DNA of 64,000 nucleotides from Frondihabitans peucedani (GCF_039537585.1 NZ_BAABAU010000001.1:1426001-1490000), one strand, 5' to 3'; positions 9,160-17,726 are shown, counted from the stretch's first letter. The notes: a model not told the origin generated them from the sequence alone. Translations and numbers: made by a program.

Positions 9160-10124
9160 CGGGTTGCCTCCTCGGGCAGCAGGGAGCGGATGTAGGTCTG
9201 GTTGGTGGCGCACACGCCGAGGCTGTCGCCGCCGTACTGCTCGGCGAGGATGATGCCCCGGAAGCCGACGTCGACGGCCTCCTGGATCACCTGCCGGTAG
9301 TTGATGAGGCCGGTCTCCATGGTGGAGGGCACCGAGGTCGCCCACGAGCCGTCGCCGGCCTCGTCGCGCGTGTAGTTCTTGACGTGCAGGTAGTTGGCGT
9401 GCGGGAGGGTGGCGCTGAAGACCTCGCGCCAGTCCTCGACCGGGCGGTGCAGGCGGATCAGGTTCGCGACGTCGGGGTTGAGGCCGACGTTGTCGAGGCC
9501 GATCTCCTCGACGAGGCGGACGGCGCTCGACGCGGTCCCGAGGTAGGTGTCCTCGTACATCTCGAGGGCCATCGGCAGGCCGACGTCGGCCGCGTGCTTC
9601 CCGAGCTCGCGGAGGGAGCGGACGGCGAGGTCCCAGACCTCGGGGTCGTCGGGATCCTGCGGGCCCTCGGCGGTCCAGAACCACAGCGCCTTCTTCTGAG
9701 CGTCGCTGAAGGGCTGGTGGAGCCCGGTGGAGAACACCTGCATCTCCCACGCGGCGGCGGCGTCGATCGTGCGGTGGGCGTAGGCGAGGTTCTCGGCCTC
9801 GTGCCCCGGCATGACGACACTCCGCCGCTGCAGGTGGACGGACGGGATCTCGATGCCGCGGGCACGGGCGGCGGCGAGTAGCTCGTCACGCTTGCCCTCG
9901 TCGTAGTCGGCCGGCCGGATGTGGCTGTCGGCCATCTCGGCGAGCGAGAAGCCGACGCGCTCGATCTGCGCGAAGATTTCGTCCCACTCCTCGACGGGCG
10001 CGTCGTGCAGGGTCGAGCCGTCGCGGCGGACGGGCGGGAAGCCGTGGAGGCAGGTCGCGATGGGCCAGGTCTCGGCCGTCCAGCTCGCGGGATCCCAGTT
10101 CTGGGGTTCGGTCTGTCGACTCAC
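9156..10124 (-). CDS. Sugar phosphate isomerase/epimerase-like TIM barrel protein (AP-endonuclease-2 family)
   Basis: 322 aa. A xylose-isomerase-like TIM barrel with the expected metal ligand series Glu (LEMYED), Asp (NPDVANL), His (YLHVKNY) and Glu (ILAEQYGG). Members are isomerases, epimerases, dehydratases or, in the OiaC branch, beta-keto-acid decarboxylases. GTG start with GGAGG 5 bases upstream (complement of 10129-10133). It is the first gene of a two-gene operon with the dehydrogenase. Coupling of a 3-hydroxyacid dehydrogenase with this fold suggests decarboxylation of a 3-oxo acid to a tetrulose; exact function is open. Confidence 0.78.
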   Translation of the reverse strand: MSRQTEPQNWDPASWTAETWPIATCLHGFPPVRRDGSTLHDAPVEEWDEIFAQIERVGFSLAEMADSHIRPADYDEGKRDELLAAARARGIEIPSVHLQRRSVVMPGHEAENLAYAHRTIDAAAAWEMQVFSTGLHQPFSDAQKKALWFWTAEGPQDPDDPEVWDLAVRSLRELGKHAADVGLPMALEMYEDTYLGTASSAVRLVEEIGLDNVGLNPDVANLIRLHRPVEDWREVFSATLPHANYLHVKNYTRDEAGDGSWATSVPSTMETGLINYRQVIQEAVDVGFRGIILAEQYGGDSLGVCATNQTYIRSLLPEEATR

Positions 10125-10146
10125 GTGTCCTCCAACGACTCTGGTG

Positions 10147-10164
10147 TTCCTCGATCCTATAGGA
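10147..10164. promoter_or_regulatory. Candidate GntR/FCD operator of the isomerase/dehydrogenase operon
   Basis: TTCCTCGATCCTATAGGA, one base different from 4365-4382; the core CCTATAGG is fully palindromic. It is 23 bases upstream of the GTG start on the minus strand, so it would overlap the promoter or transcription start. Shared sequence suggests co-regulation with the kinase operon. Confidence 0.6.
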
Positions 10165-10253
10165 ATGCGAGTCGGGGTGCGCGGGTGCCGACAGCGCGTT
10201 GTCCCCCGTTGTGCCGTCTATCGGCCCGGGAGGGGCTCCGACAGGATGGGGGC

Positions 10254-10442
10254 GTGTTCGAACGCTCCCCCATGCGCCAGACCGTCGTCGCCGTCCTGGC
10301 GGCGGTCGCAGCGGTCGTGCTCGTCGTGGGGGTCGTCCGGTCGGTCGTGACGGGCGAGTCGCCGCTCTGGCTGATCGGCGACGCGGTCGTGCTCGTCGCC
10401 AGCCTCATGCTGATCGGGGCGTTCCGCCGCAGCCGCGGCTAG
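10254..10442 (+). CDS. Small membrane protein, unknown function
   Basis: 62 aa with two predicted membrane helices (VVAVLAAVAAVVLVVGVV and LIGDAVVLVASLMLIGAF) and a basic C-terminus (RRSRG). GTG start chosen because CAGGAT at 10242-10247 sits 6 bases before it, the same spacing as at other leaderless starts in this window; ATG 10272 is an alternative. No family recognised. It faces a convergent gene, with a hairpin between them. Confidence 0.6.
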   Translation: MFERSPMRQTVVAVLAAVAAVVLVVGVVRSVVTGESPLWLIGDAVVLVASLMLIGAFRRSRG

Positions 10443-10445
10443 CCG

Positions 10446-10462
10446 AGCGCTGCCGCAGCGCT
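10446..10462. terminator. Terminator-like hairpin
   Basis: AGCGCTG-CCG-CAGCGCT, a perfect 7-bp stem, directly after the stop of the small membrane protein and before the convergent gene ending at 10502. No T-run. Confidence 0.45.
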
Positions 10463-10501
10463 GAGAGCTCGAGGGCAGCGGCGGCGGCCTGAGAGCAGCG
10501 C

Positions 10502-11068
10502 CTAGCTCATCACCCGCGCGACGACCGGGGCCTTCTGACGCTTCTTGCGGCGCTGCTCGCTCGGCGAGTCGCCCAGCACGCGCTGGATCGACAGCGGGAG
10601 CATCGCGCGGCGGCGGCCGCCCGGCGTCTTCCAGGTCAGGACGGCGCGGGGCACGTCGACCTCGAGGCTGCGGTAGCGGTCGAGCGCGGCGTTCCACGAC
10701 CTGCGGGCGGCGATGACGGCGTGACCGCGCGGCGGGAGATCGGCGAGGCGGACGTGACCGGAGACGTCGTCGAGCCCGGCGGTCAGTTCGACGCGGAGGC
10801 CGCGGACAGGCCTCTCGGTCCGGTTCTCGACCCGGATGTCGTAGACCACGTAGCCCTTCTTGAAGGACGTCGGGTTGAGGTGCTCGTGCGTCCGCTTGTC
10901 GAGGTAGCTGCTGAAGACCGTGACGGCGACGGGCGACTCGTCGTCGACGACGACGGGGACGGCCGCATCCTCCTGCTTGCGGATCGACCGGGCGGTGAGG
11001 CCGAGGAGCACCGCGACGGGCGTGCCGACGACGACCGCGCCGAGCGCCTTCAGGATCGGGGCGACCAT
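10502..11068 (-). CDS. Membrane-anchored protein of unknown function
   Basis: 188 aa. One N-terminal hydrophobic segment (about 5-28: ILKALGAVVVGTPVAVLLG) suggests a membrane anchor. The rest is soluble and rich in beta-type sequence (VTVFSSYLDK, GYVVYDIRVENRTERPVRGL) and reads like a small immunoglobulin-like or arrestin-like domain. The C-terminus is strongly basic (EQRRKKRQK). ATG 11068 preferred because AAGGA lies 8 bases upstream. AT-rich AATATT near 11101-11106 could be its promoter. I do not recognise the family. Confidence 0.65.
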   Translation of the reverse strand: MVAPILKALGAVVVGTPVAVLLGLTARSIRKQEDAAVPVVVDDESPVAVTVFSSYLDKRTHEHLNPTSFKKGYVVYDIRVENRTERPVRGLRVELTAGLDDVSGHVRLADLPPRGHAVIAARRSWNAALDRYRSLEVDVPRAVLTWKTPGGRRRAMLPLSIQRVLGDSPSEQRRKKRQKAPVVARVMS

Positions 11069-11264
11069 CAGAGCATCCTTCGAGACGACGTGTCCATGTC
11101 GAATATTCTGCCCGCTTTTCCCGAGGAGCGTCCCAGAGCGCCGTGCGGCGTGACCCGGAGAGCACAAAACGCGCCGCGGATTCTTGGACGGTTCGACCCC
11201 GTGCGATCCTGCGCCCCCGTGTTGAACTGGTTGCGGCCCACGAGGACGACTCAAGGAGAACCCC

Positions 11265-12506
11265 ATGAAGCCCCTGCAGAACCGCCGCGTCGCCGTCACC
11301 GGGATCGGCGTCGTGACGCCCTTCGGGATCGGCGTCGACGCCTTCTGGAAGAGCCTCTTCGAGCCGGCCCCGGCCCTGAACGTCCGTCGCGTCGACGAGG
11401 ACGCCCTCGACGCCCGCCGCCTGATGAGCCACAAGAACGCGAAGAACTCCGACACCGTGACCAGGATGGCCGTCGTCGCCGCCGACGAGGCCCTCCGCGA
11501 CGCGGGTCTCCTCGAGGTCGACCCCGACGCCCCGTACCCGTCGGTGAGCGACACGGGCACGCTCGTCGAGGGCATCGACCACGACCGCGTGGCCGTCTCG
11601 CTCGGCACCGGCATGGGCGGCGTCCAGACGCTCGCCGAGCAGATCCTGATCCTCGACCGGAAGGGCGAGCGGCTCGTGTCGCCGCACCTGGTGCCGATGG
11701 TGATGCCGAACGCGCCGGCCGGCGCCCTCAGCATCCGCTACGGCCTCCGCGGCGTCGCCACCACCATCAGCACGGCCTGCGCCGCGGGCACCGACGGCAT
11801 CGCGGCCGGAGCGCGGATGATCGCCCAGGGCACTGCCGACATCGTCGTCGCCGGAGGCACCGACTCGAGCCTCACGCCGGTCTGCATCGCCGGGTTCGCC
11901 AACATGCGCGCCCTGTCGAAGTCGGGCGTCTCGCGTCCCTTCGACCGCGACCGCGACGGACTGGCCGCGTCCGAGGCGGCGGGCATGCTGATCCTCGAGG
12001 CCTACGACGACGCCGTCGCCCGCGGCGCCCGCATCTACATGACGATCGACGGCGCGGCCTCGACCGCCGACGCCTATCACGTGACGGCACCGGCGCCCCA
12101 CGGCACGGGTGCCGAGCGGACCATGCGCCTCGCGCTCGACGACGCCGGCCTCGCCCCGGAGGAGATCACCCACATCAATGCCCACGGCACCTCCACCGGC
12201 CTGAACGACGCGGCCGAGAGCGAGGCCGTCTCGCGCGTCTTCACGTCGAACCGGCCCGTCGTCACCAGCATCAAGGGCGTCACCGGCCACTCCTTCGGGG
12301 CCGCCGGGGCCGTCGAGGCGGTCGCCGTCGCCCTGACCATCGCCAACCGGACGATCCCGCCGACTGCCAACCTCGAGAACCGCGACGAGGCGATCGACCT
12401 CGACATCCCGACCGAGGCGCGCCCGTGGGAGCCGGGGCCGGTCCTGTCGAACAGCTTCGGGTTCGGCGGCCACAACGGGAGCATCGTCTTCTCGCCGGTC
12501 GTCTGA
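11265..12506 (+). CDS. fabF: Beta-ketoacyl-[ACP] synthase II-like protein
   Basis: 413 aa condensing enzyme (thiolase fold). The catalytic Cys-His-His triad is intact: Cys in STACAAGTDG (about residue 168), His in NAHGTSTGLND (about 307) and His in KGVTGHSFGAAG (about 344). C-terminal GFGGHNGSIVF is typical. It would elongate acyl-ACP by decarboxylative Claisen condensation with malonyl-ACP. Start ATG with AAGGAG 8 bases upstream. Unusual in standing alone: no acyl carrier protein, malonyl transferase or reductase next to it, so it may be an accessory KAS for special lipids. The gene symbol is tentative. Confidence 0.85.
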   Translation: MKPLQNRRVAVTGIGVVTPFGIGVDAFWKSLFEPAPALNVRRVDEDALDARRLMSHKNAKNSDTVTRMAVVAADEALRDAGLLEVDPDAPYPSVSDTGTLVEGIDHDRVAVSLGTGMGGVQTLAEQILILDRKGERLVSPHLVPMVMPNAPAGALSIRYGLRGVATTISTACAAGTDGIAAGARMIAQGTADIVVAGGTDSSLTPVCIAGFANMRALSKSGVSRPFDRDRDGLAASEAAGMLILEAYDDAVARGARIYMTIDGAASTADAYHVTAPAPHGTGAERTMRLALDDAGLAPEEITHINAHGTSTGLNDAAESEAVSRVFTSNRPVVTSIKGVTGHSFGAAGAVEAVAVALTIANRTIPPTANLENRDEAIDLDIPTEARPWEPGPVLSNSFGFGGHNGSIVFSPVV

Positions 12507-12601
12507 GGGGCGCGCTGCACTGCTGATCCGGCCGCTGCGGGCGACGGCCCGGGGCGCTGCGCCTCCCGGCCCGGCACGGTCGGGGCCCGAGGCGAGCGCC
12601 C

Positions 12602-12607
12602 TACACT
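12602..12607 (+). promoter_or_regulatory. -10 element TACACT for a leaderless transcript
   Basis: TACACT ends 7 bases before the GTG at 12615, so transcription should start at or next to the start codon. No ribosome binding site is present. Confidence 0.55.
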
Positions 12608-12614
12608 GACGGAC

Positions 12615-13268
12615 GTGAGCACCAGTCAGCGTCGAATGCGGTCGGAGGGCCGCATCCCGGTCCTGGTGGCTCAGCTGGTGGCCTTCGCGCTGATCCTGTC
12701 GCTGCCCGGCGCCGTCCTCCCCCTCCTCGTGCGCTGCGTCGCGGTCGTCATCGCCGCGTCCGTCCTGCTGCCGCTCCTGATCGTCGACCCGAGCAGGCTC
12801 CGTCACTCCTCGCGCCGCACGCGCCGACTCGGCGTGAGCCAGGCGGGCTTCCTCGCCGTCGTCGCACTCGCGGCCGTCGCCCTCACCGTGGTGCAGCTCG
12901 TCACCGCGTCGTACGCGCTCGTGCCGCGGGTGCTCGTCGGAGCCGTCGGGGCATGGCTCCTCCAGGTGATCGCCGCGTCGCTCGTGCTCTGGCAGCTCGA
13001 CCGGGGCGGCCCGGTGGCGCGTCGGGGGATCCGGTCGGGCCCGCACCCCGACCCCGACCTGCGCTTTCCGCAGGAGGACCTCGAGGAGCGCTGGATGCCC
13101 TCCTACCTCGACTACGTCACCACCGCCCTCACGAACGCGATGGCCGTCGTCCCCGCGCGGACGCTGGCGCTCCGGCCGCGGACGAAGATCCTCACGAGCA
13201 TCTGGTCGTTCACGTCGTTCGCCCTGCTCGGCGTGGTCGTGGCCAGGATCATCGCGTTCGTCGCCTGA
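12615..13268 (+). CDS. DUF1345-like integral membrane protein
   Basis: 217 aa, about five membrane helices: residues about 17-60 (two), 75-105, 110-132 and the C-terminal 190-215. A loop contains PDPDLRFPQED, and WMPSYLDYVTTALTNAMA resembles the DYxxxSFT region of DUF1345 proteins. Function unknown. GTG start, apparently leaderless. It precedes a MarR-ABC exporter operon but has its own promoter. Confidence 0.65.
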   Translation: MSTSQRRMRSEGRIPVLVAQLVAFALILSLPGAVLPLLVRCVAVVIAASVLLPLLIVDPSRLRHSSRRTRRLGVSQAGFLAVVALAAVALTVVQLVTASYALVPRVLVGAVGAWLLQVIAASLVLWQLDRGGPVARRGIRSGPHPDPDLRFPQEDLEERWMPSYLDYVTTALTNAMAVVPARTLALRPRTKILTSIWSFTSFALLGVVVARIIAFVA

Positions 13269-13280
13269 TCCCGCCCCAAG

Positions 13281-13299
13281 TGGTTCGAGAGGCGAACCA
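13281..13299. promoter_or_regulatory. Candidate MarR operator
   Basis: TGGTTCG-AGAGG-CGAACCA: 7-bp perfect inverted repeat with 5-bp spacer. It covers the position of the -35 box relative to TAGAGT at 13306-13311, so a bound regulator would block the marR-exporter promoter. Autorepression is inferred. Confidence 0.6.
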
Positions 13300-13305
13300 T
13301 CGGCG

Positions 13306-13311
13306 TAGAGT
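13306..13311 (+). promoter_or_regulatory. -10 element TAGAGT for leaderless marR transcript
   Basis: TAGAGT ends 6 bases before the GTG at 13318; no ribosome binding site lies between. Confidence 0.55.
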
Positions 13312-13317
13312 GAGCCC

Positions 13318-13755
13318 GTGACCGATCCGACCCCCCTCACCGACGCCGTCCGGGCCCTCGCCCGCGCGTCCCGCATCGTCGAGCGCGCCTCCGACGGCCT
13401 GAGCTTCGCCGACTACCGCGTCCTCGCCGCGATCTCGACGGGCGAGGAGCGCGCCTCGCGGCTCGCCGACCGCCTGGCGGTGGGGAAGCCGGCCATCAGC
13501 GCGACGGTCGATTCGCTGGCGAGGAGGGGGCTGATCCTCCGCGGCGCTGTCGAGGGCGATGCCCGGGGCACGTCGCTCGCCCTCAGCGAGGAGGGCGCCG
13601 AGCTGTTCGCGCGGATGGAGGCCCGGATGACGCGCCAGCTCGAACTGCTGGCGGCGCGCACCGACGACCCGGCGGGGGTGGTCCGGTCGCTGGCGGCGCT
13701 CGGCGACGCCGTCGAGCAGGCCGTCCAGGAGCGTCGGCAGAAGGCCGACGCGTGA
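13318..13755 (+). CDS. MarR-family transcriptional regulator
   Basis: 145 aa winged-helix regulator. The recognition region is ASRLADRLAVGKPAISATVDSL (about residues 43-64), followed by a wing with RGAVEGDARGTSLALSEEG; a C-terminal dimerisation helix completes the MarR layout. GTG start is leaderless. Its stop overlaps the exporter GTG (GTGA at 13752-13755), so it is co-transcribed with and very probably controls the drug exporter, with the inverted repeat at 13281-13299 as likely operator. Confidence 0.87.
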   Translation: MTDPTPLTDAVRALARASRIVERASDGLSFADYRVLAAISTGEERASRLADRLAVGKPAISATVDSLARRGLILRGAVEGDARGTSLALSEEGAELFARMEARMTRQLELLAARTDDPAGVVRSLAALGDAVEQAVQERRQKADA

Positions 13756-16700
13756 GCGCCGTCGAGCGCGACGCGGAGCAGCCGGCCCCGACCGAGCAGC
13801 ACGCCCCGGTCGAGGGCTGGATCCGCCGCCTCTGGCGCTACATGCTCCACCACCGCACGAGCGTCGTCATCTCGCTCGCCGCAGCCCTCGCCGGCAGCCT
13901 CTGCCAGGTGTTCGTGCCCCTGATCGCCCGGCAGATCGTCGACGGCGTGATCGTCGAGAAGTCGTCGCCGCTCGCTCCGTGGCTGATCCTGCTGATCGCC
14001 CTCGCCGGGGCGACCTTCGGCTTCACCTACCTCCGGCGCTACCGCGGCGGCCGCGTCGCTCTCGAGGTGCAGAACGACCTCCGCAACGACATGCACGACC
14101 ACCTGCAGCGGATGGACGCCGCCTCGCTCGACAGGATGTCGACCGGGCAGCTCGTCAGCCGCGCGAACTCCGACTCCGCCCTCGTCCAGGGTCTGCTCAA
14201 CATGCTGCCGATCATGAGCGGCAACGTGATCCTGATGGTGCTGTCGGTCGTCGTCATGTTCACGCTGTCGCCGATGCTCGCCGTCGTCAGCCTGGTGATG
14301 GTGCCGGCGCTCGTGTTCGTGTCGTACCGGATGCGGGCCCGCGTCTTCCCCGCGACCTGGGACGCCCAGCAGAAGGAGGGCGAGGTCGCCCAGATGGTCG
14401 ACGAGGACGTCTCCGGCGTGCGGGTCGTCAAGGCCTTCGGCCGCGAGCGCCGCGAGGTCGAGCAGATGGCCCGGGTCGCCACGGCCGTGTACGGGTCGCA
14501 GATGCGCAGCGTCCGGATCCAGTCGCGCTTCCAGCCGCTCCTCGAGGCGATCCCGACGCTCGGGCAGGTCGCGATCCTGGCCCTCGGCGGCTGGCTGGCC
14601 CTGCACGGCAGCATCACGATCGGCACCTTCCTGGCGTTCACCTCCTACGTCGCCGCGCTCATGGCCCCAGCCCGTCAGCTCGCCGGCGTCATCGCCATCG
14701 GCCAGCAGGCGCAGGTCGGTATCGAGCGGATCTTCCAGCTCATCGACCGTCCGCCGGAGATCCGGGACGCGCAGGATGCCACCGACCTCGTCTCGATCCG
14801 CGGCGACGTGGCCTTCGAGCAGGTCGACTTCGGCTACGGGTCCGACCATCTCGCCCTCGACGGGCTCGACCTGCACATCCGCGCCGGGGAGCGCGTCGCC
14901 CTCGTCGGACCGAGCGGGAGCGGCAAGTCGACCGTCGCGCAGCTGGTGGCGCGGTTCGCCGATCCTGCCGGGGGCCGCGTGCTGGTCGACGGGCACGACC
15001 TCCGCGACGTCACCCTGCGGTCGCTGCGGGGCGGCATCGGCATGGTCTTCGAAGACAGCTTCCTGTTCTCCGACACGGTCGGGGCGAACATCGCCTACGG
15101 GCGCCCGGAGGCGACGCGGGCCGAGATCGAGCATGCGGCGGCCGTCGCCTCGGCGACCGGCTTCATCGAGGCCCTCCCCCTCGGCTACGACACCGTCGTC
15201 GGGGAGCGGGGCCTCAGCCTCTCGGGCGGGCAGCGGCAGCGGATCGCGCTGGCGCGGGCGATCCTGTCGGATCCGCAGATCCTGATCCTCGACGACGCGA
15301 CCAGTGCCATCGACGCCTCGACGGAGCAGTCGATCCACGAGGCGCTCCGCGGCGAGCTCGAGGGCCGGACCGTCCTGCTCATCGCCCACCGGGAGTCGAC
15401 CCTCCACCTGGCCGACCGGATCGTCGTCCTCGAGCACGGGCGGGTGGTCGACGAGGGCACGCACGACGACCTCGTCGAGTCGAGCCCCACCTACCGGGCC
15501 CTGATCACGGGCCTCGACGACGACGAGACCGACGACGCCCTCGCCCTCCGCGCGGCGGGCGACATCGATGCTCTCGCCAAGGCGTCGGGCACCACGGCGT
15601 CGGCGTGGTCCGGCGACGCCGACTCGCGCCCCGCCGGCGGCTCAGCCGCTCCGGCTCCCGGCCTCGGCATGGGGCTCGGCGGCGGCGGCGGTCGGGGCGG
15701 CGGCCGCGGCATGGCGTCGTTCCTGGCTGCGACGCCCGAGCTCCTGGCGCAGGTGGAGGCGCTCGGCCCGATCCGCGACGAGCCGACCCTCGACCTCGAC
15801 CGGGAGACCCGGCAGGATCGCGACTTCTCGCTCGGGACGCTCCTGCGCGAGTTCCGCGCGCCCCTCCTCCTGGCCCTCGTCTTCGTGATCATCGACGCGG
15901 TGGCCGGGCTCCTCGGCCCGTCGCTCGTCAAGACCGGCATCGACGGCGGCGTGCAGAAGGGCTCCGAGACGGTCCTGTTCGTCGCCGCCGGAGCGTTCCT
16001 GCTCGTCACCCTCGCCGACCTCGCCGACGGCATGGCCGAGACGTTCGTCACGGGCCGCGCGGCGCAGAGGATCATGCTGAGCCTCCGCATCCGGATCTTC
16101 GCCCAGCTGCAGCGCCTGTCGCTCGACTTCTACGAGCGCGAGATGGCCGGCCGGGTCATGACCCGCATGACGACCGACGTCGACCAGTTCGAGGCGCTCA
16201 TCCAGAACGGCCTGCTGTCGGCGCTGGTGTCGATCGTCACCTTCGTCGGGGTCGGGGTCGCGCTGGTCCTGATCGATCCGGAGCTCGGTCTCCTGACACT
16301 CTCGGTCGTGGTGCCGCTGGCGGCGGCGACGGTGTGGTTCCGGAGCCGGTCGTCGCGGCTCTACGACGAGGCCCGCGACCGGATCGCCGTCGTCAACGCC
16401 GACTTCCAGGAGAGCCTCTCCGGCGTCCGCGAGTCGCAGGCCTTCGTCCACGAGCCCCTCACGATGACCCGCTTCCACGGGCTCGGACGCAGCTACGTCG
16501 AGTCGCGCGTCGCCGCCCAGCGGCTGGTGGCGCTGTACTTCCCGTTCGTGCAGTTCCTGTCGGGCATCGCCGACGTCATCGTCCTGGGCGTCGGCGCGAC
16601 CCTGATCGCGCAGGGGCACCTCACCTCCGGCGCGCTGATCGCCTTCCTGCTCTACATCGACATGTTCTTCTCGCCGATCCAGCAGCTCTCGCAGGTCTTC

Positions 16701-17627
16701 GACTCGTGGCAGCAGACCCGGGTGTCGGTGTCGCGGATCAGCCAGCTGATGGCGCTCGAGACTCTGACGCCCGAGGCGCAGGATGCCACGCGGCCGGGCC
16801 GGCTCACCGGCGCGCTCCACGTGTCGGGCGTGCGCTTCTCGTACCCGGAGGCCCCGACGGCCGCGGCCGGTCCCGAGCTCCGCGGCCCCTCGGACGTCCG
16901 CTCGCTCGTCGCCCACGATCCCCGCGCGCAGAAGCCGCCGGAGGCGCTGCACGACATCGACCTGCGCATCGCCCCGGGCGAGACCGTCGCGCTCGTCGGC
17001 GAGACCGGCGCCGGCAAGTCGACGATCATGAAGCTGCTCGCCCGCTTCTACGACCCCGACGAGGGCGCGGTCCTGGTCGACGGACACGACCTGCGGTCTC
17101 TCGACCTGCCCGCCTTCCGGTCGCAGCTCGGCTACGTGCCGCAGGAGGCGTTCCTCTTCACCGGGACGGTCCGCGACAACATCGCCTACGGGCGGCCGTC
17201 GGCCAGCGACGCCGAGGTCGAGGCCGCGGCCCGCGCGGTCGGAGCCCACGAGTTCGTCAGCGAGCTGCCGGGCGGCTACCTGCACCGGCTCTCCGAGCGC
17301 GGCCGGTCGCTGTCGGCGGGGCACCGGCAGCTCATCGCGCTGGCTCGGGCCGAGCTGGTGGATCCTGCGATCCTGCTCCTCGACGAGGCGACCTCGAACC
17401 TCGACCTCGTCACCGAGGCGCGCGTGACCGAGGCCATGCAGAGCGTGGCATCGGGGCGCACCACCGTCGTCATCGCCCACCGCCTGCAGACAGCCCGCGC
17501 GGCCGACCGCATCGGGGTGCTCGCGGGCGGGCGGCTCGCCGAGATCGGCACGCACGACGAGCTGCTGGAGGCCGGCGGGCGCTACGCGGCGATGTGGGCG
17601 GCGTACGAGGCGGTCGACGCGCGCTGA
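13752..17627 (+). CDS. Fused two-half ABC multidrug exporter (Rv0194-like)
   Basis: 1291 aa with two complete TMD-NBD halves in one chain. Half 1: six membrane helices (about 30-330), Walker A GPSGSGKST, signature LSGGQRQR, Walker B ILILDDATSAID and H-loop IAHRE. A glycine-rich linker (about 630-655, GLGMGLGGGGGRGGGRG) leads to half 2: six helices, Walker A GETGAGKST, signature LSAGHRQ, Walker B ILLLDEATSNLD and IAHRLQT. The catalytic Glu is Asp in NBD1 and the signature is degenerate in NBD2, so one site is consensus (NBD2 Walker motifs with NBD1 LSGGQ) and one degenerate, as in heterodimeric exporters such as BmrCD/TM287-288. Exports drugs or lipids outward; substrate unknown. Confidence 0.92.
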   Translation: MSAVERDAEQPAPTEQHAPVEGWIRRLWRYMLHHRTSVVISLAAALAGSLCQVFVPLIARQIVDGVIVEKSSPLAPWLILLIALAGATFGFTYLRRYRGGRVALEVQNDLRNDMHDHLQRMDAASLDRMSTGQLVSRANSDSALVQGLLNMLPIMSGNVILMVLSVVVMFTLSPMLAVVSLVMVPALVFVSYRMRARVFPATWDAQQKEGEVAQMVDEDVSGVRVVKAFGRERREVEQMARVATAVYGSQMRSVRIQSRFQPLLEAIPTLGQVAILALGGWLALHGSITIGTFLAFTSYVAALMAPARQLAGVIAIGQQAQVGIERIFQLIDRPPEIRDAQDATDLVSIRGDVAFEQVDFGYGSDHLALDGLDLHIRAGERVALVGPSGSGKSTVAQLVARFADPAGGRVLVDGHDLRDVTLRSLRGGIGMVFEDSFLFSDTVGANIAYGRPEATRAEIEHAAAVASATGFIEALPLGYDTVVGERGLSLSGGQRQRIALARAILSDPQILILDDATSAIDASTEQSIHEALRGELEGRTVLLIAHRESTLHLADRIVVLEHGRVVDEGTHDDLVESSPTYRALITGLDDDETDDALALRAAGDIDALAKASGTTASAWSGDADSRPAGGSAAPAPGLGMGLGGGGGRGGGRGMASFLAATPELLAQVEALGPIRDEPTLDLDRETRQDRDFSLGTLLREFRAPLLLALVFVIIDAVAGLLGPSLVKTGIDGGVQKGSETVLFVAAGAFLLVTLADLADGMAETFVTGRAAQRIMLSLRIRIFAQLQRLSLDFYEREMAGRVMTRMTTDVDQFEALIQNGLLSALVSIVTFVGVGVALVLIDPELGLLTLSVVVPLAAATVWFRSRSSRLYDEARDRIAVVNADFQESLSGVRESQAFVHEPLTMTRFHGLGRSYVESRVAAQRLVALYFPFVQFLSGIADVIVLGVGATLIAQGHLTSGALIAFLLYIDMFFSPIQQLSQVFDSWQQTRVSVSRISQLMALETLTPEAQDATRPGRLTGALHVSGVRFSYPEAPTAAAGPELRGPSDVRSLVAHDPRAQKPPEALHDIDLRIAPGETVALVGETGAGKSTIMKLLARFYDPDEGAVLVDGHDLRSLDLPAFRSQLGYVPQEAFLFTGTVRDNIAYGRPSASDAEVEAAARAVGAHEFVSELPGGYLHRLSERGRSLSAGHRQLIALARAELVDPAILLLDEATSNLDLVTEARVTEAMQSVASGRTTVVIAHRLQTARAADRIGVLAGGRLAEIGTHDELLEAGGRYAAMWAAYEAVDAR

Positions 17628-17659
17628 CGCGGTTGTCCTCCCGGCCTCCGAGGACGCTC

Positions 17660-17726
17660 GTGACACGCAGTTCGGCCCACGACGCGGGACATGTCACGTG
17701 TCGCGGGCCGCAATGCGTGTCGTGAC
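17660..17726. repeat. Palindromic repeat with GACACGCA ends (copy 1)
   Basis: Imperfect hairpin. It opens with GTGACACGCAG and closes with ATGCGTGTCGTGAC; inner arms pair through CGGCCC/GGGCCG. It lies between the ABC exporter and the monooxygenase, both on the plus strand. Related copies are at 18818-18883 and 32305-32370. Confidence 0.6.
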
